Below are positions 37,609-49,050 of a stretch of 64,000 bases of DNA, piece by piece. The notes below the pieces were generated by a model. The model was not told the origin of the DNA. It did not search any database and worked only from the letters and a program-made list of their open reading frames with translations. The stretch comes from Isoetes taiwanensis (taxonomy: Eukaryota; Streptophyta; Lycopodiopsida; Isoetales; Isoetaceae): NCBI GenBank assembly GCA_021234155.1, contig JAJEKV010000052.1, positions 9,503,284 to 9,567,283 of the forward strand, given 5' to 3'. The first letter of the stretch is position 1. The number at the start of each line of letters is the position of its first letter. A program made the translations under genes and the position numbers.

Positions 37609-38919
37609 ATGGCGAAGGTGGCAGCATTGGTAATAATGGTCATCCTGTTAACAGCCTCTGCGGCTGCCAACAAGGACAAGGACAAAGACAAACACAAGGG
37701 AGAAGCACCTACGCCATCGGTCACCATACCTCCGCCTGTTGAAATCTTTCCTCCGCCTCCGCCGCCCCCATCTCCGCCGGTTGTGCAGCCTCCGCCAAAC
37801 TACTATGGGCCTACGCCACCAGATTATTACGGACCTCCTCCACCTGTGTATACGTATGCGTCACCCCCTCCGCCGCCTCCGTCTCCTTCACCGCCTCCGC
37901 CTCCGCCCGCCCCATCGCCGCCCCCGCCTTCAGATCCCAGCCGAAATTATTACTCTCCGCCGCCTCCGACTCCGGGGTGTTACGGGTATCCTCCGCCGCC
38001 GCCGCCATCCGGCTCCGTTCCAGTGCCTCCCAGTGCCTCGGACCTTGAGCTCCTCCGCCAGATCTACGCCCTGCAACGCCTTATCCTTCGCCTTTACTGG
38101 CTTGCCCTCCGCGGTTACCCCCTCTGCCTCCAGGACGACCCCTTCATGCGCCTCCTTCTCTTCCAATTCAAAACCGCCGCCGCTTCCTCCATCAGGTACT
38201 TCTAACCCTTGTCGGATTTACGTCTTACCTAGGCCAATCCGTCGGTCTCCGTGGATGCTAAAAAATCTATTCTGTTCTTATTGTTTGGATTCTTATTGTT
38301 TGGATTTGCGTCTTTTATCTTATTGTTTGTGTTTTTTTTTGTTTGATTTTCAGGGAGACCTCTTCCCTCCTTCAGCTCTCGCCCTCCGGCCGCTCCCCCA
38401 AAGTCGACCTCAGCAGAACCACTCTCGCCCGCCTCTTTAACTCTGCCTTTGGCCGTCCCTTGAAGCCCCAGTTTGATGCCTACGCCAACTCCACTAATTT
38501 CATCCTCGCTGCCTTCGCTGCTGGTCCCTCCTTGGTCTCTTCCATGTCCATCGATGCCCTCCTCCACCTCTCATCCGCAGATGCTAGATCGGTTAGTCTT
38601 CATCTTATACATCACTTTTTTGGGTATTAATTTAGACTAATATTTGTTGTTGAATTTGCAGCTCGCCGCCAGATTAGTTGCAGCTTACTCCCGCCAGGAT
38701 GCCATCATCAGATTTATGGTTTATCAAAAACAGGCCGATGTTGTCGTCCCTTACAAGCACACTGTTGCTGATTTTGCCACTCGGCTTTGCAAATTACAAA
38801 ATCGTGCAGTATCTTCCCCGAGCGAAGCTTGTAACATTGGAGCTGCGTTTGATATGAGGAGGCCCTTGTCCTCTGCCAATGTCACGTCCTATGTGACCCG
38901 CTTTAATCTGCTTCCTTAA
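37609..38919 (+). CDS. Secreted extensin-like / desiccation-related (PCC13-62-like) fusion protein, copy 2
   Basis: Exons 37609-38195, 38354-38591 and 38662-38919 join in phase (GT-AG) to give 360 aa, with intron positions identical to the paralogue 3.7 kb upstream. A signal peptide (about residues 1-20) is followed by a KDKDKDKHKG linker, then a Pro-rich block of about 120 residues with repeated SPPPP, PPPSPSP and YYGPTPP/YYGPPPP words (Tyr available for cross-linking). The C-terminal part from about residue 145 carries the same ordered motifs: LLRQIYALQRLILRLYWLAL, LFNSAFGRPLKPQFD, PYANSTNF-like YANSTNF, AYSRQDAIIRF, YKHTVADFATRLCKL and NVTSYVTRFNLLP. Ferritin-type Glu/His ligands again appear absent. 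The longer Pro-block is the main difference from copy 1. The 3' flank starts a 1.64-kb tandem duplication right after the stop codon. Confidence 0.85.
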
Positions 38920-38920
38920 G

Positions 38921-41900
38921 GCTCTCGAATTTGGGATAACTACTTGTTATCCACTGCTATTATGGCGCTTGAGTTATTAAGTAATAATACAAAATAATAT
39001 ATTTCTAGCAACAAAGTTTGTTTCTTACAAGGCATTTGTTAGGACTTCCAAATGCATTATTTTGATGTATGCATGAATATATTTCTAGCAACACAGTGGC
39101 TTGCCTTGTTTCTTACATGCATTTGTTAGTGCCTTCAAATGCATTATTTTGATGGATGCATGAATTGCTCATAGGTATTAATTTATCTTGACCAAGGCTT
39201 TGAAGTGAGAACAGTAGGTGGTTGGACGTCAGAGTGATGAACGGGTTGAGCCCACTATTTTACTAACTCAAATTAGTAAAGGTCATTGCAACTTTACCAA
39301 TCACTCTTCATCCATTTTAGTTTTTTAGGGCCACTAGACCATACAAGTTACATCTGTCGCTCTTCGTTATGGTTATTAAATATCATACTTTTAACTTTTA
39401 AGTTCACTATTCCACTAGGAAGAGTTTAATGATTCTTCAAGATAGAATCAAGATTTGTAACGAGTTTAGTCTGCTACCAATGTAATGTTTATCTATGATT
39501 ATAGGGATTAATCTAGTCTATGATTATACGATGGTTATTGCGATTAATCTAGCCTATGGTTATACGATAAATATGTACTATAGTATAAAAGAATCTTTAT
39601 ACATTTGTACAAGGTGATAAATATTGCAGGGTAGATTAGTCTATGGTTTTGTTTGTCGAGCAATTGTGAAGGAGGAGCCCTTGTTGTAAAGGAGATGATG
39701 TTATGAGCACTTGTGAGGAGGAGCTCTAATGAGAAGGAGATGCTGAAGTTAGTGTTGCATAGATCGATCCATATAGCATAGATCGATGGCTGAATGCTGC
39801 CTGCCTGCCCTTCACATTGGGTGGGTGAATGGCTCGGAAGGCTACGTTTTGGGCCTATCAAAGGGCCCTCTGCCTAATCACATCGGGTCCTTTTCTAGGC
39901 CCAGAGAATAGTCCTCTAGGCCATTCCCCTATATAAGGTGGGTGGTTTACCACTTACTTCAGGGGATGCCTTGGATGGCTTGTTCCTATAGTTAAAGAAA
40001 AAGAAATTATGGTTTATGAATTTAGGGTAGTCCAAGGAGTTGGATTGATTTTAAAACTTATAAGGATCACCGAATGACTGCTGGATACTGGATGCAAAGG
40101 TAGGCTTGTAGCTTGGGTGTGTTAATAAGAGCTAAAGCATAAGGGATTCAAGCAGGGATTGTGGTAAACAATCAAGACACTGTCAACCATAGTCTAACGG
40201 ATTAAGCTTGCTAAGAGGGAGCTCATAGGACTCTGGTAGAGCTTGCAAATGACTCATCGCAGATTGAAATTGAGCTAGAGCTGGAATCAAGCCAGACAAG
40301 CATCTGGTGGCAGTGACTGCAAATTATTGAGTACAGAATCTGCAAATGCCTAGAATCAAGCCAAAATCAAGCTTATGGAACCACCCAACCACCAGCCATA
40401 AAGACTACTTATTACAAATAAAAATTTATTACTATAACGGAAAGTAAAGAGTTGGGATCTACTGGAATAGCCGCCATCTGCAACAGTGGATGATCACGAT
40501 TGTGGTGAAGCTATTTCTTGTTAATGAGAATTTGGAACTACTTGTTATCCACTGTTATTATGGCTCTCGAATTTTGGATAACTACGTGTTATCCACTGCT
40601 ATTATGGTGCTTCAGTTATTAAGTAATAATACAAAATAATATATTTCTAGGCAAAAGTGGCTTTCCTTGTTTCTTACAGGCATTTGTTAGTATCTTCCAA
40701 TGCATTATTTTGATGAATGCATGAATTGCTCATAGGTACTAATTTATCTTGAACAAGGCTTTGAGCCCAATATTTTACTAACTCAAATTAGTAAAGGTCA
40801 GTGCTTATTTCCTCTGCCTAAATACAAATCACTCTTCATCCATTTTAGTTTTGTAGGGCCACTAGATCATTCAAGTTATACCAATCTCTCTTCATTATGC
40901 TTACTAGATATCTACTTTAATTTTAAAGTTCACTATCCCATTAGGAAGAGTGTAATGATTCAAGATTTGTAACGAGTTTAGTTTGCTAGCAAGCATGTAA
41001 TGTACATTAATTGGGATTAATCTAATATATGATTATACAATAAATATATATATTGCAGGGTAGATTAGTCTAGGGTTTTGTTTGCTGAACAATTGTGAAG
41101 GATAGATAGATAGATAGTTGTGGAGGAGCTCTTGGTAATCAATTTGTGACTGCTGCAGTTGTTGATCTACATTTTGATATTGTTAGTCTACATTTTGATC
41201 TTTGTTTCATCGCTGCTCTCTATTTTGCGGCAAGTTAATTTGGGCCGTCCACATAGCATAGATCGATCGCTGAATGCAGCCTGCCTGACCTTCACATTGG
41301 GCGAATGGCCCGGAGGACTATGTCTTGGGCCTATCAAAGGGCCCTCTGCCTAATCGCATTAGGTTCTTTTCTAGGCCAGGAGAATAGACCTCTAGGCCAT
41401 TCCCCTAAACAAGGTGGGTGGTTTACTGCTTACACCAGGGGATGCCTTGGATGGCTTGTTATAGTTAAAGAAAAAGAAATTGTGGTTTATGAATTTAGGG
41501 TACTCCAATAGTTAGATTGATTTTAAAGTTATAAGGATCACCTAATGACTGCTGGACACACTGGTTTTGGATGCAAACGTAGGCTTCTAGCTTGGATGTG
41601 TGGGTTCAAGCAGGGATTGTGTTAAACGATCAAAACACTTGCAACCATAGTCTAAGGGATTAAGCTTGCTCAGAGGGAGCTCATAGGACTCTGAGAGAGC
41701 TTGCAAATTACCCATAGCGGATTGAAATTGAGCTAGACTGGAATGAAGCCAGACAAGCATCTCATGGCAGATGGGTTTGACTGCAAATTATTGAGTCGGG
41801 GTACAGAATATATAAATGCCTAGAATCAAGCCGAAATCAAGTTGAGGCCTCGATTTAGGAAGGCTTGTTGGAGACGATTGGCATCTACTGGAATAGCTGC

Positions 41901-41960
41901 CATCTACAATAGTGGATGACCACAATTGTGGTGAAGCTATTTCTTGTTAATGAGAACTTG
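38921..41960. repeat. Two tandem copies of a 1.64-kb segment
   Basis: The segment beginning 'gctctcgaatttgggataac' at 38,921, one base after the stop codon of copy 2, recurs at 40,563 ('gctctcgaattttggataac'). Many blocks follow in the same order: 'tatttctagcaac', 'ggccactagaccat', 'catagatcgatcg/ggctga', 'gggcctatcaaagggccctc', 'atggcttgtt' and 'gtggtgaagctatttcttgt' (40,502 and 41,931). The second copy is somewhat shorter. Each copy has a CTATATAAG/CTAAACAAG site after 'aggccattccc', so the unit may be a small LTR-like or non-autonomous element, but no coding region is visible. Confidence 0.75.
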
Positions 41961-43373
41961 GTTAAACTTGTTAACATAGCCAAAGGGGTAATACACGGGA
42001 CAATGATGATGGAATGTGAAGGGGATTATCGAAGCAATAACCTTGTGCATAACAAAGGTTCTCGTGAGACAAGAGCACGAGGATAACCATTGAAGAAGAC
42101 TTGTTGTAAATAACTTATAATAAATAAATAGCTAGTAAACAACGAACGAAGGTTGAAAACATGGGTATTAGCAATGGATGACCCTTGTGGATTTATATCA
42201 AAGAAGCACCTATGATAGCATGGTCATTGCCATTGGCCAAAGGAAGTATCAATTATGAATTGATTACACCAAAGTAAAGAAAGGAAACGAATGATTGATT
42301 AAGAAGCCACCTTTATATAACTAAGAAAATTATATTTCATGCTAATGTGAGATACCTTATTATAGCCTTGGAAAGAAGGACTTAGAAGCTTATGGGGGCT
42401 TCTAGGCATGGACATAGCATGGAGCCACTAAAGGGGCTAAATTTATGCATAAGCTAAGGTATAGAATTATGGAATTAAATGGCGATAACATAGCTAATAG
42501 ATTTATATGAGAAGTTAATGTGTGCATGAACACTTCTTTATGGGAAGAAGGGTTGTGAGGTTAGAGAAGCCTTGCCCTTACATGATTCGATTATATTTCG
42601 TGCTATTCCTACTGTATTGACATATATAGGAAGTCTAGGATGGAAAGACACGAGTATTCAAGGTTCATAATTCCTTCATTGTAAACTTATTTTGCTCTAG
42701 GATTGCATGTCATAGTATGCCATTACATAGGTATTACAGGTCTTGATATGATCTTCATTGTGACATTCCACTAGAATTGCTCTGGAATATGAGAATAAGT
42801 TTTCTTATGGGGTGTACTGGGCCTGCCGGGTTAGCCCTTTAGGTAACTCGAGATCCCATCAAGGCTAGTTGAATAATGCAATGCGAAAGCATTTTTAAGC
42901 CAAACTCAAGGTAAAGAATTGAATCTTTAATCCAAACCATATCTAATAACGCCTATGAGCTCAACTCTCAAAGATGTAATATCATGCTTTATACATTGAC
43001 AATACTTTACGCTCTAAGAATCCAGATGTTAAGTTCTATAAGACAAAAACAAGGCCTCCCTAAAGGATCACAAAGATCTCCCAGACTTCTAGCTCAGTTG
43101 AGTCTTTGAACTGCTTGACGTTCCTTGAAGCCTCATGTCTATCTGCTTACACCATGAACATGTGGGGTTAGTCATAAAGACTAAGTGGGGGTTTAAGGGT
43201 GCTAATAAATGGCCAAGACATCATACACAAGCATCATGCATCAAAGAATACAACTATGAGAACCATCCTCATATAGAACAACTTACTACAAGAGAGTCTC
43301 ACTGCGCAGTACCTACATGTTGTCAGTATTCCACATCAAATATATGCTCAGCACAGAGCAAAGATTGCATCAT
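41961..43373. other. Stretch without a recognisable gene
   Basis: AT-rich. At 42,759 TGTGACATTCCA equals the first 12 bases of the gypsy LTR at 53,987, but the following bases differ, so it may be the start of a related but different LTR. No coding region is supported. Confidence 0.3.
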
Positions 43374-43570
43374 CACTACAACGGAATGACAACTAAACGT
43401 CAGAAAAATTATCAGAAGGTTTAAAATAGTTTGTTAAATGCGTATTTGACTAGTAATATGACGTTTGATTTGGCTAACAAACTGACGTTTAGATCTGATG
43501 AAAAATCTGACTAATAAACTGACAAATTACCTGACATCTAAACTAATGTTTAGCTTGATAAATTTACTAC
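43374..43570 (+). mobile_element. CACTA-like transposon end with subterminal repeats
   Basis: Starts CACTACAACGGAATGAC, the classic CACTA terminus form, followed by repeated 'acgtcaga', 'atctgac', 'aactgac' words. The first 45 bases align with the element start at 49,051 (ACTACAAGAGAATGATAG, then CGTCAGAAAA). Such short repeats just inside the terminus are typical of CACTA elements. The opposite inverted end was not found. Confidence 0.45.
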
Positions 43571-43573
43571 ATG

Positions 43574-43760
<187 letters not shown>

Positions 43761-44361
43761 CTTTTCAGCCCTTCGTTTTGTTATGTTTCAGAACTATAGG
43801 CCGTTAAATATGGACGGTCTTTTCTTCAAGATATAGACTTCAAGATATGGACGATTTTTTCTTCGCTCCTGCATAGCTTCTACCTGCCGCTCCGTTGCCC
43901 AAGAACTTCTTACCTGTTAGTTCTGTTGGCGGCCCTCCTTTCTGAGGAGATTGTATTTCATTTGACTTGGATTAAACATGCTATTTCAAAAGCTCCGACG
44001 AGAAAAAATTCCTAAAGAATCTAGATTCCAAACAGGTACCTGATTTCTAAGATGATATTTCTGATAATTCTTCAGCTGAGGAATGTGAGGTCGTTGTTGC
44101 AAACAAGAGGCAGAAAAAAGTTGTTGTTCCTAGGAAAAAGAATGGATCGAAGCTCTTACGGTCCAAGGGGAAAGTCGCGCTTGCCGGCCTTGGGACCAGG
44201 AGTTCACCTTGGGAATGCCACGGGGTGGCCTGGGAACGTCCCATGCGGCAATACCGCCTAGGGACGGCATGGGGATAATTTTTTAATGAGCAAACTTTCG
44301 TATGCTAATGTGCCATTTAAATTAAATTATAAAGTTTCCTAGAAAAACCACCTAACCATTG

Positions 44362-44953
44362 TGTTAGGGGCGTGAGGTGGCGGAAACCCATTGCATGGGT
44401 TAAGCCAAAAGGCTTTTCAAGCATATCTGATCGCACCCTATTGTAGAACGGCCGGATCAGCCAAAAGGGGCCGGATCTGAGCTATTCTTGCTCGATTGGA
44501 GCTGAAGAAAAGGCCCATAGGCCTTTTTCGACCTATTCTTGGCTTTAGTGGCCCTATAAAGTGCTTTGGAGACGTTTTCTGGGATCACGGTTTCCATCTT
44601 GGAGCGAGTTGTTGAAGCAATCCTCTCCATCTTAAAGCCTGATATCTTGCTGATAGGGGTTTTGGGCTACTACGAGTTGATTAGGAATCAATTCATCTGA
44701 TTCTAAGCCACTTCACTTTTTTTAGTGTTAGCTTAGGGGAACGCTCTGCTTTGCAAGCGTTCTTGTGTGCTCTTTGAGCAATATTGCTATGGCAGTACTC
44801 AGTTCTTGTGTTAGAACTGCTGAAGCTATGCTTCAGACTGATCCTGGGGATTAGAAAGCAATCGTGCGTAGGGAGCTCAAAGAGTTCGTGGTTGTGGGGA
44901 ATTCTGGGAATTCTTGGTAGTGCGATTGTGTCTACTTTTGTAGGCATCTGACA
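44362..44953 (+). mobile_element. LTR (about 590 bp) with primer-binding site
   Basis: Starts TGTTAGGGGC and ends TCTGACA, with imperfect inverted ends. A CCTATAAAG TATA box lies near 44,551. TGGTATCAGAGC at 44,957 is the canonical initiator-Met-tRNA primer-binding site, three bases beyond the LTR. The internal region stops after about 85 bases at a palindrome centre, so the element is broken. Confidence 0.6.
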
Positions 44954-45306
44954 ATTTGGTATCAGAGCTATGCCTTGCGCTTGTTGATCTCCACGTTGAA
45001 CCTGAGGCCCCACCTTCGTCAGCTCCAGGCCTAGCTCCCTTGCTAAGTCTGCAGACAAGAAATTGTCAAGGGAGCTAGGCCTGGAGCTGACGAAGGTGAG
45101 TCCCTATGTAGTTGAAGAGGAGGCGGGGCCTCAGGTTCAACGTGGAGATCAACAAGCGTAAGGCGTAGCTCTGATACCAAATTGTCAGACGCCTACAAAA
45201 GTAGACACAATTGCACTACCAAGAATTCCCAGAATTCCCCACAACCACGAACTCCCTGAGCTCCCCACACACGATTGCTTTCTAATCCCCAAGATCAGTC
45301 TGAAGC
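44831..45306. repeat. Large inverted repeat of LTR end plus PBS
   Basis: The left arm (44,831-45,041) and right arm (45,067-45,306) are near-identical reverse complements: both contain the last ~120 bases of the LTR, the TGGTATCAGAGC site and the first ~85 internal bases. The right arm has about 30 extra bases (45,093-45,120). The spacer is about 25 bases. The arrangement is two element starts facing each other. Confidence 0.85.
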
Positions 45307-45580
45307 ACAGTTTGACACGTCAGACAATGAGAAACCAAGTCCCGGACTTGTTCTTTCATGTCTGGCCAATAGTAGTGACGTTTGACCAACTCATAGGTCT
45401 TCCACTCACCCCCGTGCCCAGCTTGCGGGGTTTCATGATGGTCACACAATATCAAAACTCGAAGATTATCATGCAATGGAACATAAATCCTAGATTTATA
45501 AAAGTACAACCCATCTTGCTCAGTCCACCAGATGAATATCGCGAAGCGCAGGAATTATACTATCTGTTAAAGCAACAGTT
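45282..45580 (-). pseudogene. Gypsy integrase zinc-binding (H2C2) fragment
   Basis: The minus strand encodes KSRIYVPLHDNLR, then LILCDHHETPQAGHGGEWKT, YELVKRHYYWPDM and VRDLVSHCLTCQ. This is the HHCC zinc-binding domain that starts Ty3/gypsy integrases, with His..His..Cys..Cys all present. It is cut right after the CxxC and fused to the inverted LTR end at 45,306, so the integrase core is missing. It may belong to the same element as the LTR palindrome. Confidence 0.75.
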
Positions 45581-45665
45581 GGCAACCCATCAGTTGGCTG
45601 CGACATAAATCTCTTAATGTAAATCTCTTGATTCTGGAGGAATACTTAAATATACGGTTGCCGGA

Positions 45666-46527
45666 ATGGATATCGCTGATATTAAGCCTCATTCTAATGA
45701 TCTTGTGTTAGAGGATATTGATGATGAGTTTGAATCGCCTCCTTGGTCTAAGAAACGAAAGGGAAAGACGGAAAACCATGGGAGCGACACAAGGCCGTCA
45801 AGAATCTGTAGAAGCCGGAGAGTAACAAGTTATAGGGAAGTTTCTTCTGATTGTGAAGCGAAAAATGTAGAAGAAAGGGCTGATCGGACGCCCTTCTTGT
45901 GCCACTAAAGAAAGATGTTGATGTGGTAAAAGAAGCTTGTGGTGATGAGAAGTCAGAGCCAAAGGAATTACAAAAGGCCTTTTGTAGTACGGATTCAAAA
46001 CAACCAGCATCAAATGATGTCAAAATATTGGAAGCAGACAATCTGAAAAATGTTCAAAAGGACGAACTTGAAAGTAAGGTCTATAATTTGGTTAATAAGT
46101 ATGGATTCGTAAATGGCCTTAATGAGCTTACTGGTAAAATCTTTAAAGGGTTGGACAAGATTTTGGCTGCGAGGAACAGAGATGGAAAGGGAGTTATTTA
46201 TTGTGTAAAAGAGAATGGCAAATGCTATCGGAATGTAGTGAATATTGAAGAACATCTTTTGCAGAAACATGCAACACAGCTTCTGCGGTGCTTCAGCAAG
46301 CGATTAGAGAGTCTTATAAGAGTAGACGGCCATGTTTTATTTGTCAAATGGAAGGGGCTTCCCTACAGTGAATCCACCTGGGAAATACTGGAAGATGTTA
46401 AAAATGAGGAAGCTTATGAAAGGTTTAATGGTTATAATTTGATGTCTCTGAATGGTTCTCAATCACAATTTTGAAAATAAAATGAACTGCATTCTTGCTG
46501 ATGAAATGGGGCTTGGTAAAACAATAG
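45666..46527 (+). pseudogene. Chromodomain helicase (CHD/SNF2) gene fragment
   Basis: The frame at 45,666-45,895 is acidic/basic (WSKKRKGKTEN, SRICRSRRVTS). It continues after a frameshift in 45,899-46,474 with a chromodomain near its end (RVDGHVLFVKWKGLPYSEST, WEILEDVKNEEAYERF). Just past the stop, NCILADEMGLGKTI is the Walker A motif of SNF2-family ATPases, running into a GTATGC donor-like site at 46,528. The order chromodomain then ATPase is that of CHD remodellers. The usual linker between them is missing, and no further helicase exons follow, so this is a truncated copy of a host gene, probably carried by a transposon. Confidence 0.65.
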
Positions 46528-47089
46528 GTATGCTCTATTTGTGCCACAAATGAAGTAAACTTTATTTCAAAATCAAAGTTTATTTTGATGTTTCTTCACA
46601 TTGAGAATTATTTTTAATGCAGTCTATTGCTATGTTGTGACGATAGTTTTTTTGTCTGCAAAAAGGGGTTGTCTGAGCACAACATTGTCATGCCTTATTT
46701 CTAGGTATTTTCTTGCATGCACGCTGTTTCCTCTCTAATATATTTTATGTTGTAATTCAAATTAGACTAATCTTAGAACCAATGCTTCCACAGGGATATG
46801 GCAGCATCGAAAAAAGACAAAAAGAGAGTCGGATTTTTTAACAGCTTTATAATATCCTTTGTGTTTTGAGGTCCAACATGGGATGCGGACTATGGATCAT
46901 TCCGAACATTCAAGCTCCATGAAGGTTTCAGGGCTCAGATTTGATTTTTGTCATCATATATAAGCTCCATCTTGGTATTTAATTGTCGCTTTTTTTTTTT
47001 ACTATCTTTCTATTCTTTATCTATGGGATCTGCTTCTGTTTCTTTGTTCACAGTCACTATTACCATGCACTGCATTTTTCAAATTCATA

Positions 47090-47290
47090 GTGCTAATTAT
47101 GCAGCTGTTTCAGATTCATCTATATTACTACAGTTCAAGAATGTCATTCTTAAGGATCATTTTTAATTCCCTTTGTGACTACAGTTCAAGAATGCCATTC
47201 TTAAGGATCCTTTTAATTCCCTTTGTGACTGGAAAACAGATATTCCTTTGTGTAACTGGACTGGAGTGACTTGTGGTGGGCAACTCACTT
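47090..47290 (+). pseudogene. LRR receptor kinase N-terminal fragment
   Basis: Reads SSILLQFKNVILKD, then after a repeat and shift LLQFKNAILKDPFNSLCDWK and TDIPLCNWTGVTCGG. This is the N-terminal cap (LRRNT_2) of plant leucine-rich-repeat receptor kinases, with the conserved 'W....PLCNWTGVTC'. A direct duplication of about 50 bp ('acagttcaagaatgycattc' at 47,128 and 47,181) breaks it. No LRRs follow in frame. Confidence 0.6.
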
Positions 47291-48344
47291 CAGGAAAGAG
47301 GCTGCTTACATGAAGCAGCCTCTTCGGGTAAATTGGCAACTTTCCATGCCAATTTACAAGACTGGAGTAAGTTGTGGCGTGGGACAAAATACAAAAATGT
47401 CCTGCATTTCTTTTTGACTTCCAATTGCATTTATCCTTATGACATCGATCTGGCTTGTAATATGCAGATCACCTTTGGCCATAGACTCTAATCCTGGAAA
47501 TGGTTGGGCTTTGTTGTGCAAAATATATTTTCTAATAAAACCTATCTTGCCTCAAGTTTTTCGATGCATTCAATTCTCAGACATGTCGGTTTTTTCTTAT
47601 GGTTTTTCCAATCATTGGCATTGATCGGCACAGTACAACACGCGAATACAGTGTGCCTCTGGGTATCTTTGCGTCTCAATACTGTATCCCGAGGTGTAAT
47701 TTGTACCGCTTACCTTTACTAAGTTGTTTCAATGGCTTTTATCCAAGAAGGAGATGCGTATTTTAATGGTGGGTCTCGATGCAACATGAAAGACTACCGT
47801 CTAATTTCAGCAGCATATAGGACATTTGATCTCTGATGAGGCCATTTTCGTTAAAGTCCTGGGATTTAAAATGCACCTCCTTCTGTGACAAGTTTTAGCT
47901 TTCTCTGCATTCCAAACAAGGGATGAATCTATCTCTCTGTATGTGCTCATCTAAGATGCATGTCAATCCACATACTGCTTACTTTGATGTAGATGAAGAC
48001 CACATTATTTGATTGCGATTGCATGACTATTTATCAATCTGCTTGCTGGATAGTCTCACGGTTGCAAATGTTTTTGTTCCAAGCCTTCCACTGTTTATAT
48101 GGGAAGTAACCTTCTTAGTTTCAAACAAAACAGATGGTGCATCTTGTAATTGTTACTACCATTCCCATCATTGGGTTATCTACCTTGATGTTGTTTAGAA
48201 TGCTATGTTTAAAAAATCACTCCTTCACAGCTTAATTAAGTGCATTATGCTTTGATATAAGTAGAGGTAGAATTGACCAGTCCATTAAATCCCTAACATT
48301 TGGAGTTCAAAATTCTGTTCGTTCTAATCCTGCTTGTCCTGAAC

Positions 48345-48617
48345 ATAGGCTATAACGTGGAGGAGACTGTGGAATAGAATAGAAGGAGGACAGGACAAGG
48401 TGACTTATCTACCTTTAATTTAAATATTGGAAGATGTTGGATCTGTTATTGGTGGACAAGAAAACATGTCTGCTTTTTCCTTGTTGTGTCAACCTTTTTT
48501 GACATTTAACATTGATCTCTTTTTCAAAACACTCAGGGATTGATCTTCATTGTGGACAACAATGATCGTAATCGTGTAGTTGAAGCAAAAGATGAGTTAC
48601 ATCGAATGCTTAATGAG
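48345..48617 (+). pseudogene. ARF GTPase gene fragment with intron
   Basis: Two exon-like blocks: 48,345-48,399 reads IGYNVEETVE, then after a stop and deletion EGGQDK at a GTGACT donor; 48,537-48,617 reads [20 protein letters not shown] and LHRMLNE from a CAG acceptor. These match in order ADP-ribosylation factors (IGFNVETVEYKN...GGQDK / GLIFVVDSNDRERV...). About 9 codons between NVETVEY and GGQDK, including the switch-region Trp, are lost. The intron separating the blocks shows the copy came from genomic DNA, not mRNA. Confidence 0.7.
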
Positions 48618-48830
48618 GCAAGTTTTACCAACTGCCTGAAAGTTTTATAGTTTTGTTCATATATTGTCATGATCAGCCTTGTCCATCCCAAGCAACTTTG
48701 ATTTTAAATATGCAGTCTTGAGTGCTATATCGTGTACTTTGTCTGCTTAGTTATTACCAGAACACATCTACAAGTTGCTGGATTACAGATTTATTGTACC
48801 TTGAGTGACACAATGTGATTTTGATGACAG

Positions 48831-48965
48831 GTTCTGATTGGGGTGGATGTTGCAGCTAAGAGCTCTACTCAGATTTTGCCTTTTGGCCTCTCTGTGATTG
48901 CCATTGACTTGTGCCTGAAGAACAACCATAAGTCAGAAGTGCTCATGCGCATATGCAGACTGACA
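48831..48965 (+). pseudogene. Exon-like block of unknown origin
   Basis: After an acceptor-like 'gatgacag', the frame reads VLIGVDVAAKSSTQ and ILPFGLSVIAIDLCLKNNHK. It looks like coding sequence but I cannot place it. It lies in the same island as the CHD, LRR kinase and ARF pieces and may be another captured exon. Confidence 0.35.
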
Positions 48966-49050
48966 TTTTGTATAATCATGTCAACATATTTACGAAGATT
49001 CACATGTGTATGATGGCAGATTATTGGCAGCAACAATTTGATAATGGGTT

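Noticed and set aside
37739-38440. Long Arg-rich plus-strand frame (233 aa) over the second fusion gene
   Set aside because: It is the +1 shadow of the Pro-rich exon; the Pro codons give Arg/Leu-rich frames, and the frame spans the intron.
42759-42790. TGTGACATTCCA as the missing 5' LTR of the gypsy element
   Set aside because: Only the first 12 bases match the 3' LTR at 53,987; the following sequence differs, and no primer-binding site or gag follows.
44693-45058. Minus-strand 121-aa frame
   Set aside because: It lies over the LTR end and primer-binding site, is antisense to the element, and reflects non-coding sequence.
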